64,000 nt of DNA from Zygnema cylindricum (GCA_037447655.1 JBBHKE010002135.1:186001-250000), one strand, 5' to 3'; positions 1-11,196 are shown, counted from the first letter of the stretch. Notes: generated by a model not told the origin, from the sequence alone. A program made the numbers and translations.

Positions 1-280
1 GACGAAATTAAATATTGTTCGCGATCGACTGCTCGCAGAGGAGCCGGAATTACAAAGAAGACATTTTGCGGTTTGTAAGCAAATGTCGACAGACAACACG
101 TGGCAAGCTAAGAATAGATAGCCGATATTACAAAGGAAGCAATTACAGCTCAGGAACTGACACGCGTTAGCAGAGTGGCCATGCCAAACTATAGCCGTAC
201 AAGAAGTACAGCGTAACCTGTACCTTCTTGTACCATCTTATACCTTACAGTCTTTTGATTGGCTAAGGTACAGTACTAGT
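1..280 (+). mobile_element. copia LTR, left part (outer element)
   Basis: Left part of a Ty1/copia LTR that begins before the window. It has the lineage's U3 features: an ACACGTGGC box near 100 and a run of GTAC sites at about 205-275. It breaks at 281-285 (AGGTT), where a second copia element is inserted, and resumes at 5274. The two halves join into the usual LTR order, so this is the older host element of the nest. Confidence 0.75.
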
Positions 281-285
281 AGGTT

Positions 286-1585
286 TGTTAAAATGTGTGT
301 ATTTTCTAGGTCAATATTTGTCTACTGTATGTTAAATGTGTTGAAAAAGGGTATTTTATATTCTATCTCTAGTTAAGTCTATGGTCATTCTACAGTTCTC
401 AAACTTGTAGTAGTCACTAAGAACAAGAAGGTAGCCACAGAAGGCAGCCATGGCTGTTTCATGCAGATAAAGAGGAAGACAAGAAGAAGACATAGCCTAT
501 GCAAAACATGTACTTCCAAGGTGAAGATTTGATCCTCGATAACAGCAGTACGGAAAAGTCGTTTGCCTTAACCGGTAGGTCTTGATGAATCGATACGCAT
601 ATCGTACTTGATAAATAGTTAAAGAATGAAGTGGCGACACATTTCATTGAGCAGCTTACGGAACAAAATGAAACATGGAAACGTACAATACCGCACGAAA
701 TACTGTACCGCATGAAATGAACGAAACGACATTTAGTTTCAACGGAAGAAATCAAATGTCGATTCGCGATCGATGGTTTGCAATTTACCCAGAATTTCAA
801 CGGTCAAAACGGGATGACAGCCGTATAATTTCAGCGGTCAACATTATTCGGCGCCCCGTCACGATCCAAGGGTTGACATTGATCGCCAAATTACGCGTAG
901 ACAAAAGTGTGAGTGCCGGCATGCCGGAAAAACTTTTTGGCAGCACTTCGCCAAAGTGGAGGAAAACTGACACGTGGCACCATCCTATTAGATGTTGGAG
1001 AGGAAATGGACAAAACGGCGACGTCTCATTTGCCACGTGGCAGACCGAGAGTGGTGCCGATTATTTCCGTACATAAAATACCGCGGCTACCGTACTTTGT
1101 ATGTACATTATGTAGTGTATAATAATTTGATTGGTCTATAAAGGCTATGAGTAGGTTCTTAGGACTTAGACATTTTTTTTGAAAGCCCTCTCTCATAGAG
1201 GTAATCTGTATAAATTCGTTGTCTTTGAACAACCATAACTCAATGATCAGGTGAGCAGTTTCAGAAATTCTTTTTGTTTCGAATTTAGGTGAGTCCATGC
1301 TAGAAAAAGATGTGGTCGTTCAAAGTGTTAACCTGCCAAGGTTGCAATATTTGTAAGAGAAAGTCAAAGTGGGGAATGTTGTCAAAAACACATGTTCAAG
1401 TTTTACATTTTGTGGTAGAATTGAGCACACAAAAAGTCTTATTTCACAAGGGTGAAGCTATATTGGGGTTCTGACTGTCAAGGTGTCAATCGTTTGTGTT
1501 TGTATCAATTTGGAGTCGGTACTATCTAGATAAGCTTCTTTGGATCTGCGATTTTTGTGGGGGGAATGGAGCTCATATGATTACA
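286..1585 (+). repeat. 5' LTR of the gag-only copia element
   Basis: 1300-bp LTR, TG...CA. It contains ACACGTGG boxes near 970 and 1033, a TATA-like TCTATAAAGG near 1137, and an R/U5 stretch with the lineage's CAGGTGAGCA hairpin near 1250. An antisense tRNA-like segment lies near 520-600. It aligns along its length with 3982-5268, with many point differences and small indels, so the insertion is not recent. Confidence 0.85.
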
Positions 1586-1598
1586 TGTAATTGGCCCA
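1586..1598 (+). other. primer-binding site (decayed)
   Basis: The 13 bases after the LTR read TGTAATTGGCCCA, a damaged form of the GGTTATGGGCCCA found at the same place in the better-kept copies of the lineage. That intact form matches the complement of the initiator tRNA-Met anticodon region. Confidence 0.6.
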
Positions 1599-1599
1599 C

Positions 1600-2520
1600 C
1601 ATCTAGGGTGCGTATGTTTGATGGAACAGACTTCACATATTGGGAATTTTTGATGGAGGGAATGTTATTCGAAAAGCACTTATGGGGATTTTTTTTCGGG
1701 ACAAGTGAGGTGTCCGCCTCTGGTCTTTGGTGGAACTCACTATGGAGATTCATCTAGGGCTTCCCAAAAAAACCCATCGAAGTTCAAATGCAACGGAAGG
1801 TGAAGGGAAAATCATTGCAATGGAAGGGGGGAAATGGGAGAAGGGTATAGGAACACTTGTGGGGAGTGGAGCCAGGCTCTCGCCTACAATTCCACTTGTA
1901 GGGGCTATAACTAAACCAAAAATTGAAGTAAATGACAGAAAAATTTGGACTACAAAAACACTATAGCAAAACATCTAATACTTAGAAACGTGTCTAAGTC
2001 GATAGCGATCACTCTTATAAACCTCACCAAGTCTTCAGAAATCTAGGAAACACTAATTCAGATTTATATGAGTGAGACTATACAGAGGCAGCAATTAGTA
2101 AAACAGGAAATGGAGGCCTATGCTTGTAAAGGCGGTAGCATAATAGAGTTTTGCAATGATATTGTTGCATTATATGTTGAGCATGCTAGTGCGGGATATG
2201 TAGAATCCGAGGAGAGAAAAATTAACACACTAATCATGAAACTTCCAGATGAGTACGAAAACATCATTAACCATATACAGGAAATGGATTGCTCCTCATG
2301 GACTTGGGGGCATTACCACGGGGATGATTCTTGTGAGGGAAAGCACTTTATAGCTTTGTAGGGGAAGTGACAGGTTGAATGCACTCACAGCAGTTGGTGA
2401 CAAGCGGAAGCATGATGAGGGGAATGATAGTGACTGGCAGAAGCGTGATGAGAGGAAGAAAGATAAAGATAAGCCTTATCGAAACTTCGGTGGAAATAGA
2501 GGAAGAGGAAAATAAAGGGG
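1600..2520 (+). pseudogene. copia gag remnant, N-terminal and middle parts
   Basis: After the LTR the gag reading frame can be followed in pieces: the start is like RVRMFDGTDFTYWE, and a longer piece at 2068-2361 contains KLPDEYENIINHIQEMD, which aligns with KLPDEFENIVNRVQDLP of the better copies at 17050-17361 and 31401-31721. Gag forms the particle around element RNA. Several frameshifts and stops separate the pieces. The following 2362-2520 is basic and low in complexity. Confidence 0.7.
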
Positions 2521-2536
2521 AGCTTCGAAAAGAGGG

Positions 2537-3029
2537 TGTTACAGGGTTACAGAATTAAGAACTTAAGGGCTAGAGACCAGATTGCTATAGTTGCGGTTGC
2601 AAAGCAGCGCAGCTGCGATTCCAGACCAGCGCAACATAGCAGCATAGCAACTTAGTGGAATCGCGTAGCACAGCATAGCAACGCAGCGTAGCAGTATAGC
2701 AACACCGCAAAATGTAGATTTAACTATATAGTTCTAAAAAGATATTTTGGATAGATCTCGGTTGACTGTGAAGGTCCACGTGCACACTTGTACAGTATTA
2801 GGTTGACTAGCAGCTAGTTAGTTTACATAGTGGAGCAGGCATAGTAAAAAGACAAACTCTTTGAGTAGACCTTTGCAGTGAGCTGTCAACTTGTAATCTT
2901 CCTCTCGATTAATAAGCTTGACCTTTATCTATGAGTGTTGTGTGCTCCTCTTGTTGCTACGCGGAGATCCTCGGAGTCTTACCGCTGTGCATTATAGTGT
3001 GTTGTGGGTTATTATTATGTCCTTTTACA
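2537..3029 (+). mobile_element. solo gypsy LTR inside copia gag
   Basis: 493-bp LTR, TGTTACAGGG...TTTTACA, flanked by perfect GAGGG duplications at 2532-2536 and 3030-3034. It aligns over its whole length with the 3' LTR of the chromovirus at 14346-14837, including the AGCRTAGCA-rich stretch and the end segment with GTGTTGTGTGCTC. A solo LTR forms when a full element recombines out between its two LTRs. It cuts gag just before the zinc knuckle. Confidence 0.93.
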
Positions 3030-3035
3030 GAGGGG

Positions 3036-3382
3036 TTTGCTTCTTTTGTAGGGAACCGGGTCACTATATGGCAAAATAACCTTGTTTGGAAGAAATTAGA
3101 AGTTGGAATCTGAATGAGGAGGAAGAAGGGGAAGAGGAGAAACAGGATGAAGATATTTTGGAGCTTCTCCACATCGGTAGTATGGGGAAGGGAGAAAAGC
3201 ACACACAAATTCCACGAAAGCAACAGTGTGCTTTTGGAGGTATAAAGGAGGTAAAGAGAAAAGAGGTACTTAAAGAAGTTAAAAATAATAAGGATATTTT
3301 CATAAATATTTTGGAGACAAAAAATTGGTCAAAAGAGGAGACTTCTACCGATTCCATTGAAAAGGGAGAAGTAAATCTATAG
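3036..3382 (+). pseudogene. copia gag zinc knuckle and acidic linker
   Basis: Resuming after the solo LTR, CFFCREPGHYMAK at 3038-3076 is a CCHC zinc knuckle missing its last Cys. An acidic stretch follows (EEEEGEEEKQDEDILELL), then IPRKQQCAFGGIK, which matches IPRRQKCAYGGLK just before the protease in the full elements. The protease does not follow, so the pol deletion starts near 3260. The remaining Lys/Glu-rich frame to 3382 has no match I recognise. Confidence 0.7.
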
Positions 3383-3599
3383 GGGGCTCCAACCGATAGC
3401 GGAGAAGAGGAATATTTAATGAAAGTTTTAGGGGGGGAAGAAACATTTTTTGGGAATCAAAATAGAAAGTGATAGTGGAAAGAATTCCATGGGAAAGAGT
3501 CAAGGAAGTTCTCAAAATGGGGTAATTATCATGATAAAATATATGAGTACGGAAGATGTAGATTTTTTAAGGAACTTAGTGGGGACTCTCGATTTAATG

Positions 3600-3810
3600 A
3601 TAAATTTGGGAGTAATAGATTTGACATCACTAATGGGAGTGATGCCATTTATGAAGGTGTGCCTGTAAAAGGGTTAGCATCTGGGTATGTGTTGCACGTT
3701 GGGGATGGGGTTGGTTGTTTGACTTGCAAGTGGGAATCTGGATTTTGCTCGGATGAAAAAGGGATGAGGTGGATAAAATCCTTGCTCCAAAAACCTGGAT
3801 TTATAAAAAA
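3600..3810 (+). pseudogene. copia RNase H tail remnant
   Basis: Readable pieces ASGYVLHVGDGVGC and KGMRWIKSLLQKPG align with TSGYVLYVGDGACC and KELMWVKSLLIELG of the full copia RNase H domains (20444-20941 and 34900-35402). RNase H removes RNA template during reverse transcription. Only a tail survives, frameshifted and followed by stops, showing that this copy derives from a pol-containing ancestor by internal deletion. Confidence 0.7.
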
Positions 3811-3981
3811 ATAGCATGCAAAATAAAATGTGTGATGCAATTATTATTTCAGTTCATCTAATACACTGTTTCAAATACAAGGGTATTCACTTAAAATTTT
3901 ATGAGGGGAAAAGAAAAAGAAAAAAAAATTGTTTTGTTATTGTGTGAGTTGAAAAAAAAGTAGACTAGCAAATAAGGGGAG

Positions 3982-5268
3982 TGTTAAAATGTGTGTATTT
4001 TCTAGGTCGGTATTTGTCTACTCTATGTCAGATGTGTTGAAAAATGGTATTTTATATTCTATCTCTAGTTAAGTCTATGGTCATTCTACAGTTCTCATAC
4101 TTGTTTTAGTCACTGAGAACTGGAAGGCAACCATGAGATCAGGCAGATAAAGAGGAAGACAAGCACAAGACACAGCCTCTGCAAAACATATACTGCCAAG
4201 GTGAAGATTTGATCCTATGACCTAAGATTTGAACTTATGGCTGTGAGGAATAGCCGTTCGCCTTAACCAGTAGGTCTTGATGAATCGATATGTATATGGT
4301 ACTTCATAAAATATTTAAAGGATGAAGTGGCGACACATTTCATTGAGCGGCTTACGGAACGAAATAAACATGGAAACGTATAATACTGCATGAAATACTG
4401 TACTGCACGAAATGAACGAAACGACATTTAGTTTCAACGGACGAAATCAAATGTGGATTCGCGATCGACTGTTCGCATTTTAGCCGGAATTTCAACGTTC
4501 AACACGGGACGACGACCGTAGAATTTCAATAATCAACATTATTCGGCGCGCCATCACGATCGAACGGTCAACATTGATCGTCGAATTACGAATAGACAGC
4601 ACACGTGGCAAAAATACTTTTCGGCAGCACTTCGCCAAAGTGGAGGAAAACTGACACGTGGTACTATCCTATTAGATATTGGAGAGGAAATGGACACAAC
4701 GACGACGACTGATTTGCCACGTGGCAGACCGAGAATGGTGCCGAATATTTCTGTACATAAAGTACGGCGGCTACTGTACTTTGTATATACATCATGTAGT
4801 GTATGATAATTTGATTGGTCTAGAAAGGGCTATAAGTAGGTCTTAAGACTTAGACATTTTTTTTGAAAGCCCTCTCTCTTAGAGGTAATCTTTATAAATT
4901 CGTTGTCTTTGAACTACCATAACTCAATGTTTGGGTGAGCAATTTCAGTGATTCTTTTTGCTGCGGACTCATGGGAGTCCACACTACACAAGGGTGTAGT
5001 TGGTCAGAGTGTTAGCCTGCCAAGGAGGCAGTGTTTCTATGGGAAAGTCAAAGTGGGGAATGTTGTCCAAAACACATGTTCAAGTTTTGCATTTTTTGGT
5101 GGAACTAAGCAGATAGAAAGTCTTCTTTCACAGGGGTGAAGCTATATTGGGGTTCTGACTGTCAAGGTGTCAATCATTTGGGTTTGTATCAACTTGGAGT
5201 CAACACTATCTAGATAAACTTCTTTAGATCTGCGATTTCTCTGGGGGAATGGAGCCCATAGAATTACA
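3982..5268 (+). repeat. 3' LTR of the gag-only copia element
   Basis: 1287-bp LTR aligned with 286-1585. The tRNA-like segment is clearest here, antisense at about 4204-4290: on the minus strand GACCTA pairs with TAGGTC, with a GGTTAAGGCG A-box-like run and a GTTCAAATC B-box-like run between. Leader hairpins GGACTC/GAGTCC (near 4967) and CTACAC/GTGTAG (near 4983) are perfect. Confidence 0.85.
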
Positions 5269-5273
5269 AGGTT

Positions 5274-5568
5274 AAGAGAGAGGGATTATGACTTAGAAAA
5301 AATGTAGGTAGCCGCCTCTCTCCCATAGTATATTTGTATTTATCGGTCACATCTGGCCAGCCATAACTTAATGCTCAGGTGAGCAACTTCACTCATTCTT
5401 TTTGCTGCGGACTTAAGGGAGTCCACGCTAGACAAGGGTGTAGTTGGTCAGGGTTTTTGCGTGTTAGGGTGGCACTTATTCATTGCTAAATTCAAAAGTG
5501 CAAATATTATCCTAAAGGCTTCATATAAGTTGGATATACTATAGACCAATGGAGGTCACAAAATTACA
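5274..5568 (+). mobile_element. copia LTR, right part (outer element)
   Basis: Continuation of the LTR interrupted at 280. It holds the R/U5 hairpin leader (AATGCTCAGGTGAGCA near 5383, GGACTT/GAGTCC near 5409) and ends ATTACA at 5568, directly before the primer-binding site. The gag start codon at 5549-5551 lies inside it. Confidence 0.8.
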
Positions 5569-5756
5569 AGTTATGGGCCCACCCTTTAGGGTGCCCATTT
5601 TTAATGGAACAGGGTTCATATATTGGGAAACCATGATAGGGGTGTATTGTTTTAAAAACGGCTATCGGGCATTGTGAGTGGTCGTGTGCGTCAGCCAACT
5701 GCAAAATTGGGAGTTCCACCAGGGTTTGGAGGATCTCGATTCACAGGAGGATTTGC
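5549..5756 (+). pseudogene. copia gag N-terminal fragment
   Basis: Starts MEVTKLQVMGPPFRVPIFNG and continues FIYWE, the conserved gag N-terminus of this lineage, with its first seven codons in the LTR. A frameshift follows near 5640 (VYCF instead of ALCEKR), then frame-shifted IVSGR and PPGFGGSRFTGG. Similarity stops near 5756, so the rest of the outer element is deleted or replaced by unrelated AT-rich DNA. Confidence 0.75.
5569..5581 (+). other. primer-binding site, half-tRNA type
   Basis: AGTTATGGGCCCA directly after the LTR end, one base from the lineage form GGTTATGGGCCCA. It is also in frame as gag codons (Q-V-M-G-P). Confidence 0.75.
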
Positions 5757-5832
5757 GACTTAGACAAATCAGTTCTTAGTTTGATTTCGCGTCTATGTTT
5801 TGTGTACCGGTTCGGTTTCACGTTTATTTATT

Positions 5833-6049
5833 GGTTCGGTTCGTTATTTGTGTTAATGTTTTTTTCGTCTCTTTAAACATCTTATATCCATACGCACATG
5901 TCGGATTTTGGATCTGACGGTTGCGATTGAAAGTTAAGATCCTCAACTCCCGTTAACGGTCTCAAATTACAAATCCGACAAGAGTGGACAGAGAAAAAGA
6001 TTTTTTAAGTGGCGAAAAAAAATATTAACACTAATAACGATACACGATG
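5833..6049. mobile_element. MITE, TA-flanked group (family B)
   Basis: About 217 bp. The interior (TTTTTTTCGTCTC, ACATGTCGGATTTTGG, then TGGCGAAAA) matches the copies at 45060-45265 and 56070-56286. The right end ACTAATAACGATACACGATG is followed by TA; the left end is decayed. It has no coding capacity. Confidence 0.65.
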
Positions 6050-6480
6050 TAGTATGTTTGTTTTATGTTTGTTTTGGTTCTAGTGTTGCGTGGAACCGTG
6101 TTGTGCGGAGTATCACATTGTTTCAGCCTTGCTGCTTGCTATTGATTTTTAGTGAGGTGTTTGAAAGGCACGTTTTCAGTGCCATGTATTCTACAGTATG
6201 TTTTGTATTTTGTAGACTTAGTTAGGAATCAGATTGAGTCAGAGTTAGTAAGAGAGTAAGTGTGAGAGTTTATGAAAAGAAAAAGCTTCGGTGTAATATA
6301 ATTGAAAATTTGACGATGTGTTAACGTGGTGATATGTGAATGTTTTCTTTTATCTGTGATTAATGGTGAATGCTTCCGCTGTGCGGTTACTTTGTAAGCA
6401 ATTGTATGTCTCAACGTTGCACAAAGGATTGTCTTCTAAATTGAAATCCCACACGAGAAGGAAAGTTTTTGTGAGTACGC
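6050..6480. other. no gene seen
   Basis: AT-rich intergenic DNA. I see no ORF, repeat or RNA gene that I can support. Confidence 0.5.
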
Positions 6481-6628
6481 TGTGTATCGCTATTAGTGTT
6501 AACACTAAAAGCGATACACGATATACCAATCAGAAGGTTAGAATCTTGCCTTTCAATTTCAACCGTCGAATTAACAATCTATATGTGCCCAAAGAAAAAA
6601 ACATCAACACTAATAACGACACAATGTA
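6481..6628. mobile_element. MITE ends, one forming a palindrome
   Basis: TGTATCGCTATTAGTGTTAA is followed at once by its near inverse TTAACACTAAAAGCGATACA, giving a palindrome of about 40 bp; a further right end, ACACTAATAACGACACAATG, lies at about 6606-6625. This is consistent with a nested or internally deleted member of family B. Confidence 0.55.
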
Positions 6629-6959
6629 TCTTTGTCAAGTTATCAACATTCCTTATCGCAACAAGTGACACTTTCAACTCATTATTTGTACTATTAACGG
6701 TTCACAAAATTTGAGAATAGTACATAAAAACTAAAAAATCTCCACCGTCGGATATATCTTCACCACTCGTCCCTTTTCACACTAGTCCCAAAAAAAAGTA
6801 TAGGATCCCTTTGATCTCCTTTATGCCAACCCCTTAACTTTCCAACCCTAAAAACCCCCAAAAAATCGTAATATTGGATGTCACACTATCACCAATCATT
6901 GACCTAACTAAAATTTGTGCATCGTCCGTATAATTTTTTGTATAATTTTTTTTTGGTAT

Positions 6960-7092
6960 AATTTACACCTTTACCCTTACCCTTACCCTTGCCCTCAACC
7001 TCTCCCTCTCCCTCTCCCTCTTCCTCTCCCTCTCCCTTACCCTTATACTCTTACCTTATCCTTACCCTCTCCCTCTCCCTCTCCCTCACCTT
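6960..7092. repeat. pyrimidine-rich CCCTTA/CCCTCT tract
   Basis: Imperfect repeats of CCCTTA, CCCTCT and CCCTTT. The minus strand carries runs of GGGAGAGGGAGAGGG, matching the G3-N3 pattern of G-quadruplexes. It is not the plant telomere repeat (CCCTAAA). Around it, 6629-6959 and 7093-7740 are AT-rich and hold nothing I can name. Confidence 0.8.
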
Positions 7093-7740
7093 CACATTTA
7101 TACTTTATCCAACGAGAAAACAAAAACACTTGTTTTCTCCCATTTTTTTTGTTTTACTCCAATTATTTTTTGTGTTTCTGTTTTGTTTTGTTTTTAATCA
7201 AACTACAAAATTTCGTCAAATCTCGGAAACAACGACTCGACCAAAAACAAAAAAATATCACAAGAATAATTTGTCTAACACACAACAATAATTTCAAAAT
7301 AACAAAAAAAAACTAGTTCTTAATTCAACTAGTTTGATACAAAAACAACAACAATTTCCAAAATTCCACCAACTTGTTAAATATTTTTGTACAAACTAAA
7401 AGTTTTCCCACTCTTAAAAGTTATTAAAACTAAAAAACAAAGAAGTCAACAAAAAAAGGAAATAAAAAACATTGTCAAAATATTTTCCGTTAGTATATTT
7501 TTCGTACCAAAACAACTATTTTACCACTTTCTACAAATCCAAGATTTTCCTTCGATCTAAAATTAAGTCAAACTAACAACAATTTACTTTTATCACTTTC
7601 GAATCCCTTTTCACAACTATATTATATTAGGTACTTCCGTTGTAAAACAACAAAAACCCTTTTCACTCCAACAATCGTACCAAATTCTTAACAAATATTT
7701 TAAAACCGATGAGTCGTTTTTTGTTGCGAAAACGCAACAA

Positions 7741-8755
7741 AAAACTCATAAGATTTTAAAACATAAAAAAATATTTCAATGAATACGAAATCTTGAAACC
7801 GAAATCTTCAAAACAACTATTTCTCGAAAACATTTTTTTCTCAAAATGAAATGTTTCTACACAATGTGCTTCGAAACCAAAAGCTCCGCAAAGGAAAGTT
7901 TCCAGAAAACAAATGATTCGAGAAACAGAATTTTCGAAAAACAAAATTTTCGAAAATCGAAAGTTTTTAAAAACATACGTTTTGAAAAACAAACATTTTG
8001 AGAAAGAAAAGCTTCAAAAACAAATGGTTCGAAAACAAATATTTTGAAAAAAAACAAAGGTCTATGAATCATCTTTGTACGGATAAACTTCTTGCATTTG
8101 TTCCAAAAGTTTTAAACGGATTTCGTAAGCATCGTCTCCTCGTAACATATCTCTCACAAAACGAACCTCGACTCGAAGGTTTACCTAGAAAAAAAAAAGA
8201 AACAATCAACAAATAAAAAAGTAAAGAAAGAGACAAAAAAATGAACTTGTCAATACCAAAATTTCATGTTCGAATGAAACAAACACCAGGAATTGAACTC
8301 TAAAAAGCCATTTCAAAAAAAAATGAACATGAAGAAAAAAAATATATAAAACAAAGAAAACATCTCCAAAAAAGGAAAAAAACCTCCAGCATAACTCTCA
8401 CGAAATGAACCTCGACTCAAAAATTCACCCAAAAAAAACATAAATAACAAAGAAAAAATAAAAACGTTGACACCATAGTTTCAAAGTCAAATGGGACAAA
8501 CCACAAGAATTAGACTCGAAGACTCATCATAAAACCCAAAAAAAAAAATGGAGGAAAAAACGAAAAAAAAAACGAAGGAAAAAAGAAAGAAAGAAAGAAA
8601 GAAAGAACAAAAAAAAATAAAAAAATTCCGACACCATAATTGTATTTTCAAATGAGACAAACATCAAAAAGATTAAACTCGAGAAGATTAACCTAAAACA
8701 AAAAAAAAAAAAAAAAACAAAAAAAAAAAAAACCGCTTTACCCCCCCCCCCCCCC
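7741..8755. repeat. decayed A-rich tandem repeats
   Basis: 7750-8060 is built from degenerate 15-20-bp units around TTTTGAAAAACAAA. From 8140 a longer composite unit recurs: CTCTCAC-AAAACGAACCTCGACTC near 8150 and 8390, and ACCATAGTTTCAAA-type segments near 8255, 8470 and 8630. It ends in poly-A, then poly-C against an assembly gap, so the last bases may be unreliable. Phe-rich ORFs on the minus strand here are products of the repeat. Confidence 0.7.
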
Positions 8756-8765
8756 NNNNNNNNNN
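8756..8765. other. assembly gap (10 N)
   Basis: Ten N after a C run. The gypsy element starts in mid-RT directly after it, so its 5' LTR, gag and protease are missing from the assembly here. Confidence 0.99.
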
Positions 8766-11196
8766 ATCACCGTATGGAGCCCCCGTCCTCTTCGTAAATA
8801 AGAAGGATGGAGGTTTTGGCATGTGTGTGGATTACCGAGCGCTAAACAAGTTAACGGTGAAAAATTCGTACCCACCACCGAGGATAGACGAACTGTTTGA
8901 TAGGCTACGAGGTGCTAAATATTTTTCAAATATAGACCTGCGAAGTGGCTATCACCAAATCATAATTGCCGAGGAAGATGTGGAAAACACAGTATTCAAG
9001 ACTCGGTACGGTCATTTCCAATTTCGGGTTATGCTGTTTGGATTGACCAACGCACCGGCAACCTTTATGCATTTAATGAATTCCATCTTTCGACAATATT
9101 TGGACGCCTTCGTAATTGTCTTTTTGGACGACATCTTCGTGTATAGCAAGACATTGGAGGATCATGTGGAGCATCTCCGAACGGTCTTACAAGTCCTTCG
9201 GGAGAACAAGTTGTACGCGAAGAGGAGAAAATGTGACTTCTTGAAAGAAAATATTGAGTTTTTGGGTCATGTGGTGAGCCAGGATGGGATCGCAGTGGAT
9301 CCGAACAAAACTAAGGCAGTGAAAGAGTGGCCGCAGCCGACGAACATTACGGAGTTACGGTGCTTTCTTAGATTATGCTCCTACTATCGCAACTTTGTCG
9401 AAGGATTCGCAAAAATTGTTGCACCACTCACATATTTACTTAAGAATGACGTGCCGTACGAGTGGAAAACGAGGCTAGGGGCAGCCTTTGACACGCTAAA
9501 AGAGCGGTTGGTTACCGCCTCTGTGTTAGTTGTTCCCGACCCAGAATCACCCTGGACGATAATTACCGAGGCCAGCGATACGGCTATTGGAGCGATCCTT
9601 ATGCAGGATCAAAGAAAAGGCCTTCAACCCATTGCCTACGAGAGTCGAAAACTAAAGGCACCGGAGCTTAATTGGGCCACCCATGAAAAGGAGACAATCG
9701 TAATTATTAATGCGTTAGAGGTTTGGAAATGTTACGTTCAAGGGAAACGGATCACGATCATCACTGATCACCAGGCTCTACAGTATCTTCAGACCCAACC
9801 GAAGCTGTCAAAGAAACAGGTGCGATGGATGACGTTTCTTCAGACCTTCGGGCCGGAACTAGCTATTGAGAATAGACCGGGCAAGACAAACCAAGCGGAT
9901 GCGCTGTCGAGAAGACCCGGAGTAGCTGGGCCAGTGACGGAGCAACAATCGCAAACATCACACGATGGCAACGTAAGCTCTGTGAAAAAGAACACCGCAG
10001 CGTCGGACAAAGGGCAAGATCCGGAACTCAGCGCAGTGACCAGTACGGTACAAGTAGACGACCAGTGGTTAAGTAGGATTAAGGCCGCATACGACGAAGA
10101 CGAGACATTAAAGGAACTAGTAAAACGGAAGGTATTAGTTTGAACCGCCAATGGTATGTGGCGATACAGACCAAGTCAAACAACTAGATTGTACGTTTTG
10201 ACAAACCAGGAGTTACGTTATTCGATACTTAAAATGAGTCATGATGAGCCGCTCAGTGGACATTTTGGACGGGATAAAACAACTGCACGTGTCGCTGAGG
10301 CGTATTATTGGCCGAATATGACTCGGGACATTGCGGAGTATGTCAGAATGTGTGACTCGTGTAACATAAATAAATCAGAATCGGGTCACCAATGTCTGTT
10401 ACAACCCCTTCTGATACCATCTATTCTTTGGGAGGCGATTTTGATAGACTTCATCGTTGCTCTTCCTTTGACTCGGGAAGACTATGACTCCATCTTTGTT
10501 GTCGTGGATTATTTGACGAAAATGGCCCATTTCCTACCCACGACAACCACAGCCACAGCGCGAGATGTGGCAACCTTATTCTTTTCAGAGATATTCCGTC
10601 ATCACGGACTCCCAAAGAGGATCGTCAGCGACCGTGACCAAAAATTTGTGAGTCACTTTTGAAGAAGTCTGTTCGAGTTGTGTGGAACCCTGTTGGCCAT
10701 ATCCACAGCTTATCACCCTCAGACGGATGGCCAGACGAAAAGAGGGAATCAGACTTTCGAGGAGGCTTTGCGAGCTTATGTTTCGGTACACGAAACGGAT
10801 TGGGTGAACCATTTAACTGCAATTGAGGTGGCGTATAATAGTGCGGATCACTCGTCCACGAATACTACGCCATTTTCCCTCAATGGACGACAACCCACCC
10901 TTCCCCAAAATTTATTAGCAACGGATTGTCCTACGCCCGCATCTCTAGATTTTGCCAAAACGCTGCAAAGAAATCTGGAAAAGGCGGCGAAGGCACTCCA
11001 ACTTGCAAAGGATCGTCAAAAGTCGCAAGCCAACACTCACCGGAAGGACATCGTGTTTAATGTGGGTGATAAAGTTTGCCTTAATATGGCAAACATGTCC
11101 TTATCGGGTGCCCTCTCCAAGAAATTTGCATCGAAATTTACGCGTCCATTCACTGTTCTTTCAAAGGTGGGAGAGGTGGCCTATAAGTTAAATATT
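8766..11196 (+). pseudogene. gypsy pol: RT, RNase H, integrase
   Basis: One reading frame starting at [18 protein letters not shown] motifs are [13 protein letters not shown] and [10 protein letters not shown]. RNase H has [12 protein letters not shown], with Glu where Asp is usual, and [10 protein letters not shown]. The integrase zinc finger has H-H (HDEPLSGHFG) and C-C (MCDSCN). The core has Asp in LIDFIVALP and IVSDRDQKF, but the catalytic Glu appears as Lys in GQTKRGNQ. In-frame TGA codons at 10141-10143 and 10660-10662, both plausibly former Trp codons, break it. The frame ends at YKLNI, where the solo LTR is inserted, and continues at 12249. Confidence 0.93.

Larger units (their letters stand above)
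286..5268 (+). mobile_element. copia element with gag only (deletion derivative)
   Basis: Complete LTR-to-LTR insertion with perfect 5-bp target duplications AGGTT at 281-285 and 5269-5273. The LTRs are 286-1585 and 3982-5268, both starting TGTTAAAATG and ending ATTACA. The 2.4-kb interior keeps gag pieces and a short RNase H tail but has no protease, integrase or reverse transcriptase, so it depended on other elements to move. A solo gypsy LTR (2537-3029) sits inside it. A polypurine tract AAATAAGGGGAG lies just before the 3' LTR. It resembles the gag-only (TR-GAG) class of plant elements. Confidence 0.85.

Noticed and set aside
6966-7000. Telomere-like repeat
   Set aside because: The unit is CCCTTA mixed with CCCTCT, not CCCTAAA, and the tract is short.
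7756-8072. Phe-rich minus-strand ORFs with KTFVFEN-like repeats
   Set aside because: Translation of the degenerate TTTTGAAAAACAAA repeat; overlapping frames give similar products.
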